Of a DNA stretch of 53,680 bases, positions 24,908 through 34,690 are shown piece by piece (within the stretch, counting starts at the first letter, position 1; the number at the start of each line of letters is the position of its first letter). The translations under genes were made by a program, and so were the position numbers. The stretch lies in the NCBI GenBank assembly GCA_902826305.1, contig CADEEH010000015.1, positions 1-53,680 of the forward strand, written 5' to 3'. This DNA is from an uncultured Burkholderiales bacterium. Lineage in GTDB: Bacteria; Pseudomonadota; Gammaproteobacteria; Burkholderiales; Burkholderiaceae_E. Below the pieces are notes generated by a model. The model was not told where the DNA came from, ran no database searches, and saw only the letters and a program-made list of their open reading frames with translations.

Positions 24908-25675
24908 ATGCAGCCCAGCGCGATCCGGCGCGACGTCCTCGCCGGGCAGGTGGTGCCCGGCGCGTTCGTGTTCGAGTTCTTCTCTCCCGGCATGTCGAAG
25001 ATCCTGGTCAATGCGGGCTGCCGGTTCGCGATCTTCGACATGGAGCACACCGGCCTGGGCTTCGAGACGCTGAAGTGGCTGTTCGCGTCGTGTCGCGGCT
25101 TGCCGATCGAGCCGATGGTCCGCGTGCCGACCGGACAGTACACGTGGCTCGCGCGGGCGCTGGACCTGGGCGCGCGCGGGGTGATGATCCCGATGGTGGA
25201 ATCGGCAGAGCAGGCGCGTTCGATCCTGCAGGCGTGCCGTTATCCGCCGCTCGGCCGCCGCGGCGCGGCGTTCGGCTTCGCCCAGTGCGACTACGAGGGC
25301 GGCGACGTCGGTGCGAAGATCGCCGCGATCCATGAACGCACGCTGGTGATCGCGCAGATCGAGACCGAGCGCGGCCTCGAGCAGGTCGAGGCGATCGCCG
25401 CGGTCGACGGCATCGACGTGTTGTGGGTCGGGCACTTCGACCTGTCGAACTTCATGGGCCTGCCGGGACGGTTCGACGATCCGCGGTTCGTCGAGGCGAT
25501 GGCGCGTGTCGCCCGCGTCGCGCGCGAGAACGGCAAGGCCGCGGGGTTCATGGCCACCGACAAGGCCTGGGTCGACCGCGTGAAGGCGCTGGGCTACACG
25601 ATGATCGCCGCGGGCACCGACTGCGGCGTTCTGCAGCAGGGCTACGCCCGGATCGTCGACGAGATCGGTGACTAA
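24908..25675 (+). CDS. HpcH/HpaI class II aldolase/citrate lyase family protein
   Basis: Metal-dependent aldolase of 255 residues. FDMEHTGLGFETLK resembles the family D-x-EH active-site strand, then MVRVPTGQYTWLARALDLGARGVMIPMVESAEQA, metal-binding QIETERGLEQ (glutamate) and WVGHFDLSNFMGLPG (aspartate). Family members cleave 2-keto-4-hydroxy acids to pyruvate or other 2-oxo acids. GGGGAAGG precedes the ATG; GTG at 24905 is an alternative. It shares an operon with the isocitrate dehydrogenase-like enzyme; substrate not determinable. Confidence 0.87.
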   Translation: MQPSAIRRDVLAGQVVPGAFVFEFFSPGMSKILVNAGCRFAIFDMEHTGLGFETLKWLFASCRGLPIEPMVRVPTGQYTWLARALDLGARGVMIPMVESAEQARSILQACRYPPLGRRGAAFGFAQCDYEGGDVGAKIAAIHERTLVIAQIETERGLEQVEAIAAVDGIDVLWVGHFDLSNFMGLPGRFDDPRFVEAMARVARVARENGKAAGFMATDKAWVDRVKALGYTMIAAGTDCGVLQQGYARIVDEIGD

Positions 25676-25700
25676 GGGCCACGGACGAATCCGCCGCGCC

Positions 25701-28001
25701 TCAGGGTTTGCCCAGGAACAGGTAGTAGCTGTGGCTGCCGTCGGCGGCGCGGCCGTAGGCGATGTACAGCGGCCCGATCGGGCTGTCCAGGCCGAAGAAC
25801 AGCGCGGCCGACTTGAGCAACCCGTCGGGTCCGCCGGGGACCAGCGGCTTGTCGATCCGTCCCGCCTCGAGCGAGAACCCGGCATACAGGCCTTCGAGCA
25901 GCGTCTGCTTGACGAGTTTGTTGTAGTAGACGATCCGCCCGAAGGCCAGCGACTCGCCGGCGAGTGAACCGGTCGGATAGCCCGACTGCTGCAGGAAGCC
26001 GCCCCACGAGATCACGTCGCTGGTGGCCACCCGCGACGAGCCGGTCGGCCGGCTGACACGAAACGCGCCGTTCAACGTGTGGTCACCGAACGAGCGGACG
26101 AGTGTCGCGCTCAGATCGCCGCGCGTGGAGGTCTTGTCGCCGCCGAGGCTGCGACGCGACCCGGTCAGCTCCACCAGCGCCGCCTGGCCGGCGCGCGGAA
26201 AGCTGATGCTGTCCAGTTGATCGAAGAACAGGCGTGCCTGCACGAGACCGATGCGTTCCCTCGAATCGTCGAGGCCGGCCAGCGCGCCGGTCTCGAGCTC
26301 GCCGCGCAGCCGGCCGCCCCGGTAGCCGACTCGCAGCTCGGTCGACCGGTTGAGCTCGCTGCCCACGTCGATGCCGGCCAGCCAATAACGCGCGAGGAAC
26401 CGCGCCAGTCGCGTGCTGCCGGAGAACAGGTCGATCGGGCGCTGTTCGAGTGTGATGCTCGGCGCGACGAACAGGCCGCGGCCGATCGTCAGCGGCTGGT
26501 AGAACTCGGTGAACAGGCGGTCGACGCGTCCGAACTGCAGTTCGGTGCGCCATTCGCCGCCGAGCGAATTGATCCAGGTCCGGCGATGCCTCGCGAGCAG
26601 GTTGTAGTACGAATTGCCGCGGAAGTCCGAATTCAGTCCCAGTCCCAGGCGAAGATAATCAGGCCCCCAGGATTTCTCGAGTGCACGCAGTGCCAGCGTG
26701 CGGCGGCCGTTGTCCTCGAGGATCCGGTAGTTGACGTGTTCGAAGTCACCCGTGCCGTAGAGGCGCTGCAGGTCGCGGTCGATGACCCGCGCCTCGACCG
26801 GAGCGCCCGGGCGTGTGTCGATCAGCTGCTCGACATACGCCGGGTTCACGCGTTCGACGCCTTCGACGCGGATCGCATCGACCGGCCGCCGGTCCTGCGC
26901 TTCCGTCGAGCGCCGACGCTCGCGCCACGCGGCATAGGCATCGGCGTCGACGGCGAGTGCCGACAGTCGCGCGCCGACCCGGCGCGCAGCCTCGACACCG
27001 AACGGGATCGTCGACATCATGCCGCTGAAGTCACCGGCCGAGTGGTCGCCGAGTTCGGGCTGGATCAGGATGTCGGTCGGCTTGAGCGACGCGAGTGAAC
27101 CGCGCACGTTCTGCTCGGTCAGGATGTTGATCATCTGCTCGGTGACACCGAACAGCGAGCCGAGCGCGTCGCGCTTGAGCAGCGGCGTGCCCAGGTTGAC
27201 CGCGATCACGATCTCGGCACCCATCGCGCGCGCGACACCGACCGGCAGGTTGTCGGTCAGCCCGCCGTCGACCAGCAGCTTGCCGTCGATCTCCGCCGGC
27301 GCGACCGCGCCGGGCACCGACATGCTGGCACGCATCACCGCTGCCAGTTCGCCGTCGCCGAACACCACCGGCAGCCCGGTGGTCAGGTCGGTGGCGACGG
27401 CGCGGAACGGAATCGGCAGGTCGTCGAACCGGGCGACCCCGTGCACCCGGGCCAGCCGGCGCAGCACGGTCTCGATCTGGATCCCGGACACCAGGCCCTT
27501 GGCCATGCGCAGTTCACCGCCGCGCAGGCCGAACTCGGCACCGAACAGATTGGTGTAGTCGTCCTGCTTGCGCCGGATGTCCCGGTCCTGGCGCGGCAGG
27601 TCGTCGTTGAACAGCGTCTCGGTGGTCAGGCTCCCGACCATGCCCTCCATCTCGGCGATCGTGCTGCCCGATGCGTAGCTCGCCCCGACCAACGCACCCA
27701 TGCTGGTGCCGGCGATGCAATCGATCGGCACACGCAGTTCCTCGAGCACCTTGAGCACGCCGACGTGGGCGGCGCCACGCGCGCCGCCGCCGGACAGCAC
27801 GAGGCAGACCTTCGGCCTTCGCCCGGGCTGCGTCGCCGTCGGCCCGGATGCCGCCTGGCTCGATGTCGCGATGGACTCGAGTCCGGTGGTCGTGCCATCG
27901 GTCGCACCAGCCGCCGCGAGCGGCGGCGCGGCCGCGCAACCGAGGGCGACCAGCCACGACACGACGTGGCAACGTCGCGTATCGGAAAGGGCAAAGGACA
28001 T
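25701..28001 (-). CDS. PlpD-like patatin phospholipase with POTRA and outer-membrane barrel (type Vd autotransporter)
   Basis: Precursor of 766 residues. Signal peptide (VVSWLVALGCAAAPPLAAAGA) from residue 13; patatin domain 64-350 with oxyanion loop SGGGARGAAH (71-76), nucleophile GTSMG (S100) and catalytic DGG (D245); POTRA domain about 373-440 (VDAIRVEGVERVNPAYVEQL); then a beta-barrel of about 16 strands ending SYYLFLGKP. This is the layout of type Vd secretion, in which the phospholipase passes its own barrel to the cell surface. Start ATG 28001 was chosen for the signal peptide; 26 in-frame residues upstream are not needed. Usually linked to lipid hydrolysis and virulence; monocistronic here. 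Confidence 0.9.
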   Translation of the reverse strand: MSFALSDTRRCHVVSWLVALGCAAAPPLAAAGATDGTTTGLESIATSSQAASGPTATQPGRRPKVCLVLSGGGARGAAHVGVLKVLEELRVPIDCIAGTSMGALVGASYASGSTIAEMEGMVGSLTTETLFNDDLPRQDRDIRRKQDDYTNLFGAEFGLRGGELRMAKGLVSGIQIETVLRRLARVHGVARFDDLPIPFRAVATDLTTGLPVVFGDGELAAVMRASMSVPGAVAPAEIDGKLLVDGGLTDNLPVGVARAMGAEIVIAVNLGTPLLKRDALGSLFGVTEQMINILTEQNVRGSLASLKPTDILIQPELGDHSAGDFSGMMSTIPFGVEAARRVGARLSALAVDADAYAAWRERRRSTEAQDRRPVDAIRVEGVERVNPAYVEQLIDTRPGAPVEARVIDRDLQRLYGTGDFEHVNYRILEDNGRRTLALRALEKSWGPDYLRLGLGLNSDFRGNSYYNLLARHRRTWINSLGGEWRTELQFGRVDRLFTEFYQPLTIGRGLFVAPSITLEQRPIDLFSGSTRLARFLARYWLAGIDVGSELNRSTELRVGYRGGRLRGELETGALAGLDDSRERIGLVQARLFFDQLDSISFPRAGQAALVELTGSRRSLGGDKTSTRGDLSATLVRSFGDHTLNGAFRVSRPTGSSRVATSDVISWGGFLQQSGYPTGSLAGESLAFGRIVYYNKLVKQTLLEGLYAGFSLEAGRIDKPLVPGGPDGLLKSAALFFGLDSPIGPLYIAYGRAADGSHSYYLFLGKP

Positions 28002-28136
28002 GGCGAGCGATCGCGCCCGACGGCCCACCGACGGTGGGATCACGGACCCGCACACCTCGTCCGCCGAGCCAGCCGACATCCTACGACGAGCCGGCGCGGC
28101 GGGCGGTGCGTGTTTGCGACAGCGCGGAAAAGAATG

Positions 28137-28168
28137 CGCCGCCGCGTCGGAGCACGAACGCGGCGGCG
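28137..28168. terminator. Perfect 11-base-pair hairpin, first of a tandem pair
   Basis: CGCCGCCGCGT (28137-28147) pairs with ACGCGGCGGCG (28158-28168) around a 10-base loop. Located just downstream of the aldehyde dehydrogenase stop (28203) in the direction of transcription. Likely a terminator although no T-run follows. Confidence 0.5.
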
Positions 28169-28170
28169 AG

Positions 28171-28194
28171 CCGGGGCGCTGATGCGCGCCCCGG
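28171..28194. terminator. Second hairpin of the tandem pair
   Basis: CCGGGGCGC (28171-28179) pairs with GCGCCCCGG (28186-28194), loop of six. Lies immediately after the aldehyde dehydrogenase gene on the leftward strand and precedes the first hairpin. Confidence 0.5.
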
Positions 28195-28202
28195 GGTGGT
28201 GC

Positions 28203-29723
<1,521 letters not shown>

Positions 29724-29790
29724 CGCGTGTCTCCTGGGTGGTTGAAGGCCGCTCGCCGGCAGCGCGGGTCGAACGGATCACCACCCCTTC

Positions 29791-29806
29791 TGCGAATCGC
29801 GTGCCA
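29791..29806 (-). promoter_or_regulatory. Sigma-54 (-24/-12) promoter of the aldehyde dehydrogenase gene
   Basis: Read leftward, TGGCACGCGATTCGCA matches the consensus TGGCAC-N5-TTGCA with one mismatch (TCGC in place of TTGC) and exact spacing of the GG and GC. Transcription would begin near 29780, giving a roughly 57-base leader. An inverted pair GTTTCG (29862-29867) / CGAAAC (29904-29909) lies 55-115 bases upstream, where an activator would bind. Confidence 0.75.
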
Positions 29807-29974
29807 CCGCGATTTCGGCCCGGAAATTGCGGAATCCGGCCGGAAACCCGTTCGCCCGGGTGTTTCGCTGTACCAGGTGCCTGCTCGGATCGCCCGACTG
29901 TCACGAAACGGCACACCAGTGTTCCAGCGCAGGCACGGCGGATCGATCGGGCACGTCACAACTCGGAGATGGAC

Positions 29975-31912
29975 ATGACACCACGATCCCAGGCTGGCAG
30001 CGGCCAGCCGGCCAAGTCGCTGCGCCAGGCCCGGCGCCGGCTGCTCGATGACGGCGCGGTCGTCGACACCCTGCTCGAACCGAAGTTGTCCGCGAGCTGG
30101 CGGCGCAGCCTGGACTACGGTCTGTCACCCGCCGGGCGCACGCCGGGCGCGCCGCACGCGTCGGCGGCGCAGCTCGCCCGGGCACTCGACAACCACTATC
30201 GGCTGGTGTCACACGCCCGTCCGGTGATGGAATTCCTCGCCGACCAGACCCGCGACAGCGACTGCATGGTGATCCTCGCCGATGCACAGGGCATGCTGCT
30301 GCACGCCCTCGGTGATCCGTCGTTCGTCGACCGGGCGCAGCGGGTGGCGCTGCGGCCCGGGGCGATCTGGCACGAGCGGTGGCGCGGCACGAACGCGATC
30401 GGCACCGCACTGACCGAGTCCGGCCCGGTGGTCGTGCGCGGCGGCGAGCACTTCCTGGAGCGCAACGGTTTCCTGTCCTGCGCGGCGGCACCGATCATCG
30501 ACCCGGCGGGCCGGCTGCTCGGCGTACTCGACATCTCCGGCGAGCGGCGCGACTTCCATCGCCATACGTCGTGCCTGGTGGGCTCGGCGGCGCGGATGAT
30601 CGAGCACCGGCTGTTCGACACCTGGCACAACACCGGTCCCCGGCTTCGGATGCACACCCACCGCGAAGGCATCGGCACCGTGGCCGAAGGCCTGATCGCA
30701 CTTTCCGAGGACGGCTGGATCGTCGGCGCCGACGTCCAGGCGCTGGATTCGCTGGGCATCGGCCGCGAGCAGATCGGCCGCCTGACGATCGACCGGGTGC
30801 TGCCGATCGATCCGTCCTCGGTGGGCATGCTCGCCGCCCGACCCGGTGGCACGACCCTCGAGGTGACCGGACCACGGGGACGGTTGTGGGTCAGGCTGGA
30901 GGCGCCGAGCGCCGCCCGCCCGATGCGGCCGTCGTCAGCGACCGACACGCCGCCGGTGGATCGATCGGACGGTGGGCACGCGGCCCGATCGACCGAGGTC
31001 GATGTCCACCCGGCACCGCCGTCCACGTTCACCACCCCGGCCGGGATCCCCGCGATGCCCGAGGCGACGTCGACCCCCGAGCACGCGGCCATCGATCCGC
31101 TCGCCGCGCTCGACACCGGCGATCCGCGGTTGCACGCGGCGATCGACCGCGCGCGCCGTGTGCTCGACAAGCCGATCGCGGTGCTGCTGCGTGGCGAGTC
31201 GGGCACCGGCAAGGAGTGGTTCGCCCGCGCGTTCCACGGCAGCGGCGCCAGGTCGCGCGGACCCTTCGTCGCGGTCAACTGCGCGGCGATCCCGGAGTCG
31301 CTGATCGAGGCCGAACTGTTCGGCTACCAGCCGGGAGCGTTCACCGACGCACGACGCGAGGGCACGCCGGGTCGCATCCGCGAAGCCGATGGCGGCACGT
31401 TGTTCCTGGACGAGATCGGCGACATGCCGTTGCCGTTGCAGACCCGGCTGCTGCGCGTGCTCCAGGAACGGGTGGTGTCGCCGCTGGGCGGCGGCGCACC
31501 GGTCGCAGTGGACTTCCGGCTCGTCTGCGCGACTCATCAGGACCTGCGCCAGGCGATGGCTCAGGGCCGTTTTCGCGAGGACCTGTACTACCGGCTGAAC
31601 GGGCTGACGATCACGCTGCCGTCGCTGCGCGAGCGCACCGACCTGCCGGCACTCGTCCGTCGGATGCTCGACGACCGTGATCCGGACATGCCGCGGGTGT
31701 TCAGCCCGGCGGTGATGGGTGCGATGACGCTGAACCGCTGGCCCGGCAACCTGCGCGAGCTGTGCAACGCGGTGCATGTCGCCTGTGCGCTGGCCGATCC
31801 CGGGGATCCGGTGATCGACTGGGCCCACCTGCCCGACGACCTGGCGTCGGACCTGCGGGCCGTGGTGACGCCGCGGATGGTGTCGAGCGCGGAGGATCCG
31901 GCGGCCAGGTGA
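29975..31912 (+). CDS. AcoR-type sigma-54-dependent activator lacking the C-terminal HTH
   Basis: A 645-residue regulator. GAF-like sensor at about 95-215 (DSDCMVILADAQGMLLH, RGTNAIGTAL, LDISGERRDFHRHT), a PAS-like stretch 235-310, a Pro-rich linker 310-375, and an AAA+ domain from about 380 with Walker A GESGTGKE (407-414), GAFTDA (454-459, in place of GAFTGA) and Walker B GGTLFLDE (473-480). It stops 60-odd residues after the R-finger region (RWPGNLRELCNAV) with no Fis-type helix-turn-helix. The stop is contiguous with the stop of the convergent xdhC. ATG 29975 has GGAG 6 bases before. Probably regulates the divergent aldehyde dehydrogenase, but how it finds DNA is unclear. Confidence 0.85.
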   Translation: MTPRSQAGSGQPAKSLRQARRRLLDDGAVVDTLLEPKLSASWRRSLDYGLSPAGRTPGAPHASAAQLARALDNHYRLVSHARPVMEFLADQTRDSDCMVILADAQGMLLHALGDPSFVDRAQRVALRPGAIWHERWRGTNAIGTALTESGPVVVRGGEHFLERNGFLSCAAAPIIDPAGRLLGVLDISGERRDFHRHTSCLVGSAARMIEHRLFDTWHNTGPRLRMHTHREGIGTVAEGLIALSEDGWIVGADVQALDSLGIGREQIGRLTIDRVLPIDPSSVGMLAARPGGTTLEVTGPRGRLWVRLEAPSAARPMRPSSATDTPPVDRSDGGHAARSTEVDVHPAPPSTFTTPAGIPAMPEATSTPEHAAIDPLAALDTGDPRLHAAIDRARRVLDKPIAVLLRGESGTGKEWFARAFHGSGARSRGPFVAVNCAAIPESLIEAELFGYQPGAFTDARREGTPGRIREADGGTLFLDEIGDMPLPLQTRLLRVLQERVVSPLGGGAPVAVDFRLVCATHQDLRQAMAQGRFREDLYYRLNGLTITLPSLRERTDLPALVRRMLDDRDPDMPRVFSPAVMGAMTLNRWPGNLRELCNAVHVACALADPGDPVIDWAHLPDDLASDLRAVVTPRMVSSAEDPAAR

Positions 31913-32917
31913 TCAACGCGCCGGCAGCGACGTGACCTCGCAGGTGGCGACCGACGACCCGGCCTTCTTCTGCCGCAGCTCGACGCCGTTCCTGACCGAC
32001 ACCACCTCGGCCAGGATCGCAACCGCGATCTCGGCCGGCGTGCGGGCGCCGATGTCCAGTCCGATCGGGCCGTGCAGCCGATCGATCTCGGCCGGCGTCA
32101 GGTCGAACAGCGCGAGCCGCTCCTTGCGCTTGGCCGTGTTGCCGCGCGAGCCCAGCGCGCCGATGTAGAACGCCGGCGACTTCAACGCCTCGAGCAGCGC
32201 CATGTCGTCGAGCTTCGGATCGTGGGTGACCGCGACCACCGCCGTGTGCGGATCGAGCTGCAGCCGCACGATCAGGTCGTCGGGCATCTCCTTGCTGAAG
32301 GTCGTGTTGGCCACGTCCCAGGTCAGGTGGTACTCCTCGCGCGGATCGCAGCAGATCACCTCGAAGTCGAGTGCCAGCGCCATCTGCGCGAACGCACGCG
32401 ACAGTTGCCCGGCGCCGATGACGATCACCCGCCAGCGCGGGCCGTACAACGCCCGCAGCTGCTGGCCGTCGAACTCGAACGACTCGCCGCGGGTCCCGGA
32501 CTCGAGCGTGACCCGGCCGCTGGCCAGTTCCATGCGTCGCGCGACCAGCTCGTGGCGCGCGGTGCGCTCGAGCACCTCGTCGATCCATCGGCTGTCGGCC
32601 AGCGGTTCCTGCACCAGCCTGAGGTTGCCGCCGCAGGGCAGGCCGAAACGCGCCGCCTCCTCCTTCGTGACGCCGTAGGTGATCAGCGACGGCTTGTCGA
32701 CGCGTTCGCCGTGGCGGACCCGGTCGATCAGATCGTCCTCGACGCAACCGCCGGACACCGAGCCGACGACCAGTCCGTCGTCCCGCATCGCCAGCAACGC
32801 ACCGGGTGGACGCGGGGCCGAGCCCCAGGTCTCGATCACCGTCACCAGCCAGACCGCACGCCCGCCGGCATGCCATTCACGCGCCTGTCGCAGCACCGAG
32901 AGATCGAGACTGTCCAT
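31913..32917 (-). CDS. XdhC/CoxI family protein (molybdenum cofactor handling)
   Basis: A 334-residue cytosolic protein of the XdhC/CoxI family, which inserts or sulfurates molybdenum cofactor for xanthine- and CO-dehydrogenase-type hydroxylases. N-terminal CoxI part has ETWGSAPRPPG, SGGCVE (55-60) and GLPCGGNL (C96); the C-terminal Rossmann part has VIGAGQLSR (168-174) and the final IGLDIGARTPAEIAVAI. ATG 32917 follows GAGGTG; an adjacent GTG (32920) is less likely. It is the last gene of the cox operon, 9 bases after coxG. Confidence 0.9.
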   Translation of the reverse strand: MDSLDLSVLRQAREWHAGGRAVWLVTVIETWGSAPRPPGALLAMRDDGLVVGSVSGGCVEDDLIDRVRHGERVDKPSLITYGVTKEEAARFGLPCGGNLRLVQEPLADSRWIDEVLERTARHELVARRMELASGRVTLESGTRGESFEFDGQQLRALYGPRWRVIVIGAGQLSRAFAQMALALDFEVICCDPREEYHLTWDVANTTFSKEMPDDLIVRLQLDPHTAVVAVTHDPKLDDMALLEALKSPAFYIGALGSRGNTAKRKERLALFDLTPAEIDRLHGPIGLDIGARTPAEIAVAILAEVVSVRNGVELRQKKAGSSVATCEVTSLPAR

Positions 32918-32926
32918 CACATCACC

Positions 32927-33493
32927 TCACCGGGTCATGAAGTACAACAACGCAACCACCACCACTGCGCCGATCACCCACCAGAGCCCCTTCGAGCCGC
33001 CGCCCGAGGCCGCCGGCACCGGTGCGACCGCCGCCGCGGCACCCTCCGGCATGGTCGACTGCAACTGCGCCTCGAACGCCTTGAAGAAATCGTCGGTGAT
33101 CTTGGAGGCGGCCGCGTCGATCAGGCGCGAACCCATCTGCGCGAGTTTGCCACCGACCTGCGCACGCGCCGCGTAACTCAACTTCGTCGCCGGGCCCACC
33201 GGTTCGAGCGACACGTCGGCCGATCCCTTGCCGAAGCCGGCGACGCCGCCCTGCCCGTCGAAGTTGATCGTGTAGCTGGTCGGGGCGACCACGTTGCTCA
33301 TCTGCAGGTTGCCCTTGAAGCGCGCGCCGACCGGGCCGACCTTGACCGCGACCACCGCCTGGAACGCGTCGGGTCCGGTGCGCTCGAGCGATTCACATCC
33401 GGCGATGCAGCCCTTGAGCACCTCGGGGTCGTTCAGCGCGGCCCAGGTCCGGTCGATGTCGGCCGGGATCGTTCGTTCACCTTTCAGTTCCAT
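32927..33493 (-). CDS. coxG: CoxG-like carbon monoxide dehydrogenase accessory protein
   Basis: A 188-residue START/SRPBCC-fold protein. MELKGERTIPADIDRTWAALNDPEVLKGCIAGCESL is the diagnostic CoxG opening, ending the fold at about residue 150. A Pro/Ala stretch precedes a single C-terminal transmembrane helix (GLWWVIGAVVVVALLYFMTR), which should anchor it in the inner membrane. CoxG is thought to recruit the hydroxylase to the membrane quinone pool. The start overlaps the 3' end of coxE by 17 bases; translation is probably coupled. Confidence 0.9.
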   Translation of the reverse strand: MELKGERTIPADIDRTWAALNDPEVLKGCIAGCESLERTGPDAFQAVVAVKVGPVGARFKGNLQMSNVVAPTSYTINFDGQGGVAGFGKGSADVSLEPVGPATKLSYAARAQVGGKLAQMGSRLIDAAASKITDDFFKAFEAQLQSTMPEGAAAAVAPVPAASGGGSKGLWWVIGAVVVVALLYFMTR

Positions 33494-34679
33494 GTCCGTC
33501 TCTGTCTTGGAAGTTCATCGGGATGGCGGGAGCACGCAGCGCACGCGCCAGGTCCGCCAGGCTGTCCAGGCTGTGCACCGGCAGGAAGCGATCGACATGT
33601 GGCATCAACGCGCGCACGCCGGCCGCCTTGGGCTCGAAACCTTCGAACCGAAGCAGCGGATTGAGCCAGACGATCTGGTGCGCGAGCCGGCGCAACTGCG
33701 CGGCCGCCGCGGCCAGGCCGCCGTGTTCGTCGCGATCGAGGCCGTCGGTGACCAGCAGCACCGCGGCATTGCCGGCGAGCACGCGGCGCGCCCAGCGGCG
33801 GTTGAACTCGTCGATGCAGCTCGCTATCCGTGTGCCGCCCTTCCAGTCCTCGACCAGCTCGGCGGCCTTCTGCAACGCGACGTCGGGATCACGGTCGCGG
33901 ATGCAACGGGTGACCTGGGTCAGCCGGGTGCCGAAGGTGAACGTGTGCACCTTCAGGTGCCGTCGTGTCAGGCCGTGCACGTAGTGCAGGAACATGCGCG
34001 CGTAGCGGTCCATCGAGCCGGAGATGTCGAGCAGCACGACCAGCGCCGGCAGTTCCTCGCGTGGCCGGCGGTAGGCGGGCTGCAGCGTCTGCGGGTTGCG
34101 TGTCATCCGGCGCAGCGTGGCGCGCAGGTCCGGCGTGCCGCGCGATGCGGCCTCGAGCCGGCGCCGGCGCACCGGACTGATCGGCAGCGGCAGCCTTTCG
34201 GCGATCGCCTTCGCCTGGTCGAACTCGGCCGCGGTCATCGTCTCGAAGTCCGCACGCTGCAGCCGCTCGCGGTCGGAGAACGTGAACGCGGCCTCGAAGC
34301 GGATCTGCTCCTGCGGCGCCTGATCGGCCGGCGGCGGCGGCGCCTGCGGCGCCCTCGGCGCGGCCAGCGCGTCGGCGAGCCGGTTCTGCCGCGGCGGTCG
34401 GGTCTTCTCGCCGCGACCGGTGATCTTCGGCAGCAGCAGGTACATCATCTGTTCGAGCAGCTTGGGATCGCGCCAGAACGCCTCGAACGCGGCGTCGAAC
34501 AGCGGCTGCTGCTCGCGCCGGTCCAGCATCACCGACGACAGCGCCGCGTGCACGTCCTCGCGCCGCTCGAGTCCCACGGTCTCGACGGCGGCGACCGCGG
34601 CCAGCACCCGGTCCGGCCCGACCGGGATGCCGGCATCGCGGACGATCCGCGCGAAGTGCATGATGTTCTCGGCGAGCAT
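33477..34679 (-). CDS. coxE: CoxE-like VWA domain protein
   Basis: A 400-residue cytosolic protein. The N-terminal half is the CoxE-specific helical region (MLAENIMHFARIVRDAGIPVGPDRV), followed by a Pro-rich insert (105-125) and a C-terminal von Willebrand A domain with MIDAS motif DISGSMD (218-224), T in VTDG and the second loop. It works with the MoxR-type ATPase CoxD in maturation of the molybdenum active site. 11 bases after coxD; overlaps coxG by 17 bases. Confidence 0.9.
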   Translation of the reverse strand: MLAENIMHFARIVRDAGIPVGPDRVLAAVAAVETVGLERREDVHAALSSVMLDRREQQPLFDAAFEAFWRDPKLLEQMMYLLLPKITGRGEKTRPPRQNRLADALAAPRAPQAPPPPADQAPQEQIRFEAAFTFSDRERLQRADFETMTAAEFDQAKAIAERLPLPISPVRRRRLEAASRGTPDLRATLRRMTRNPQTLQPAYRRPREELPALVVLLDISGSMDRYARMFLHYVHGLTRRHLKVHTFTFGTRLTQVTRCIRDRDPDVALQKAAELVEDWKGGTRIASCIDEFNRRWARRVLAGNAAVLLVTDGLDRDEHGGLAAAAAQLRRLAHQIVWLNPLLRFEGFEPKAAGVRALMPHVDRFLPVHSLDSLADLARALRAPAIPMNFQDRDGHGTER

Positions 34680-34690
34680 CGAGCCGCGGA

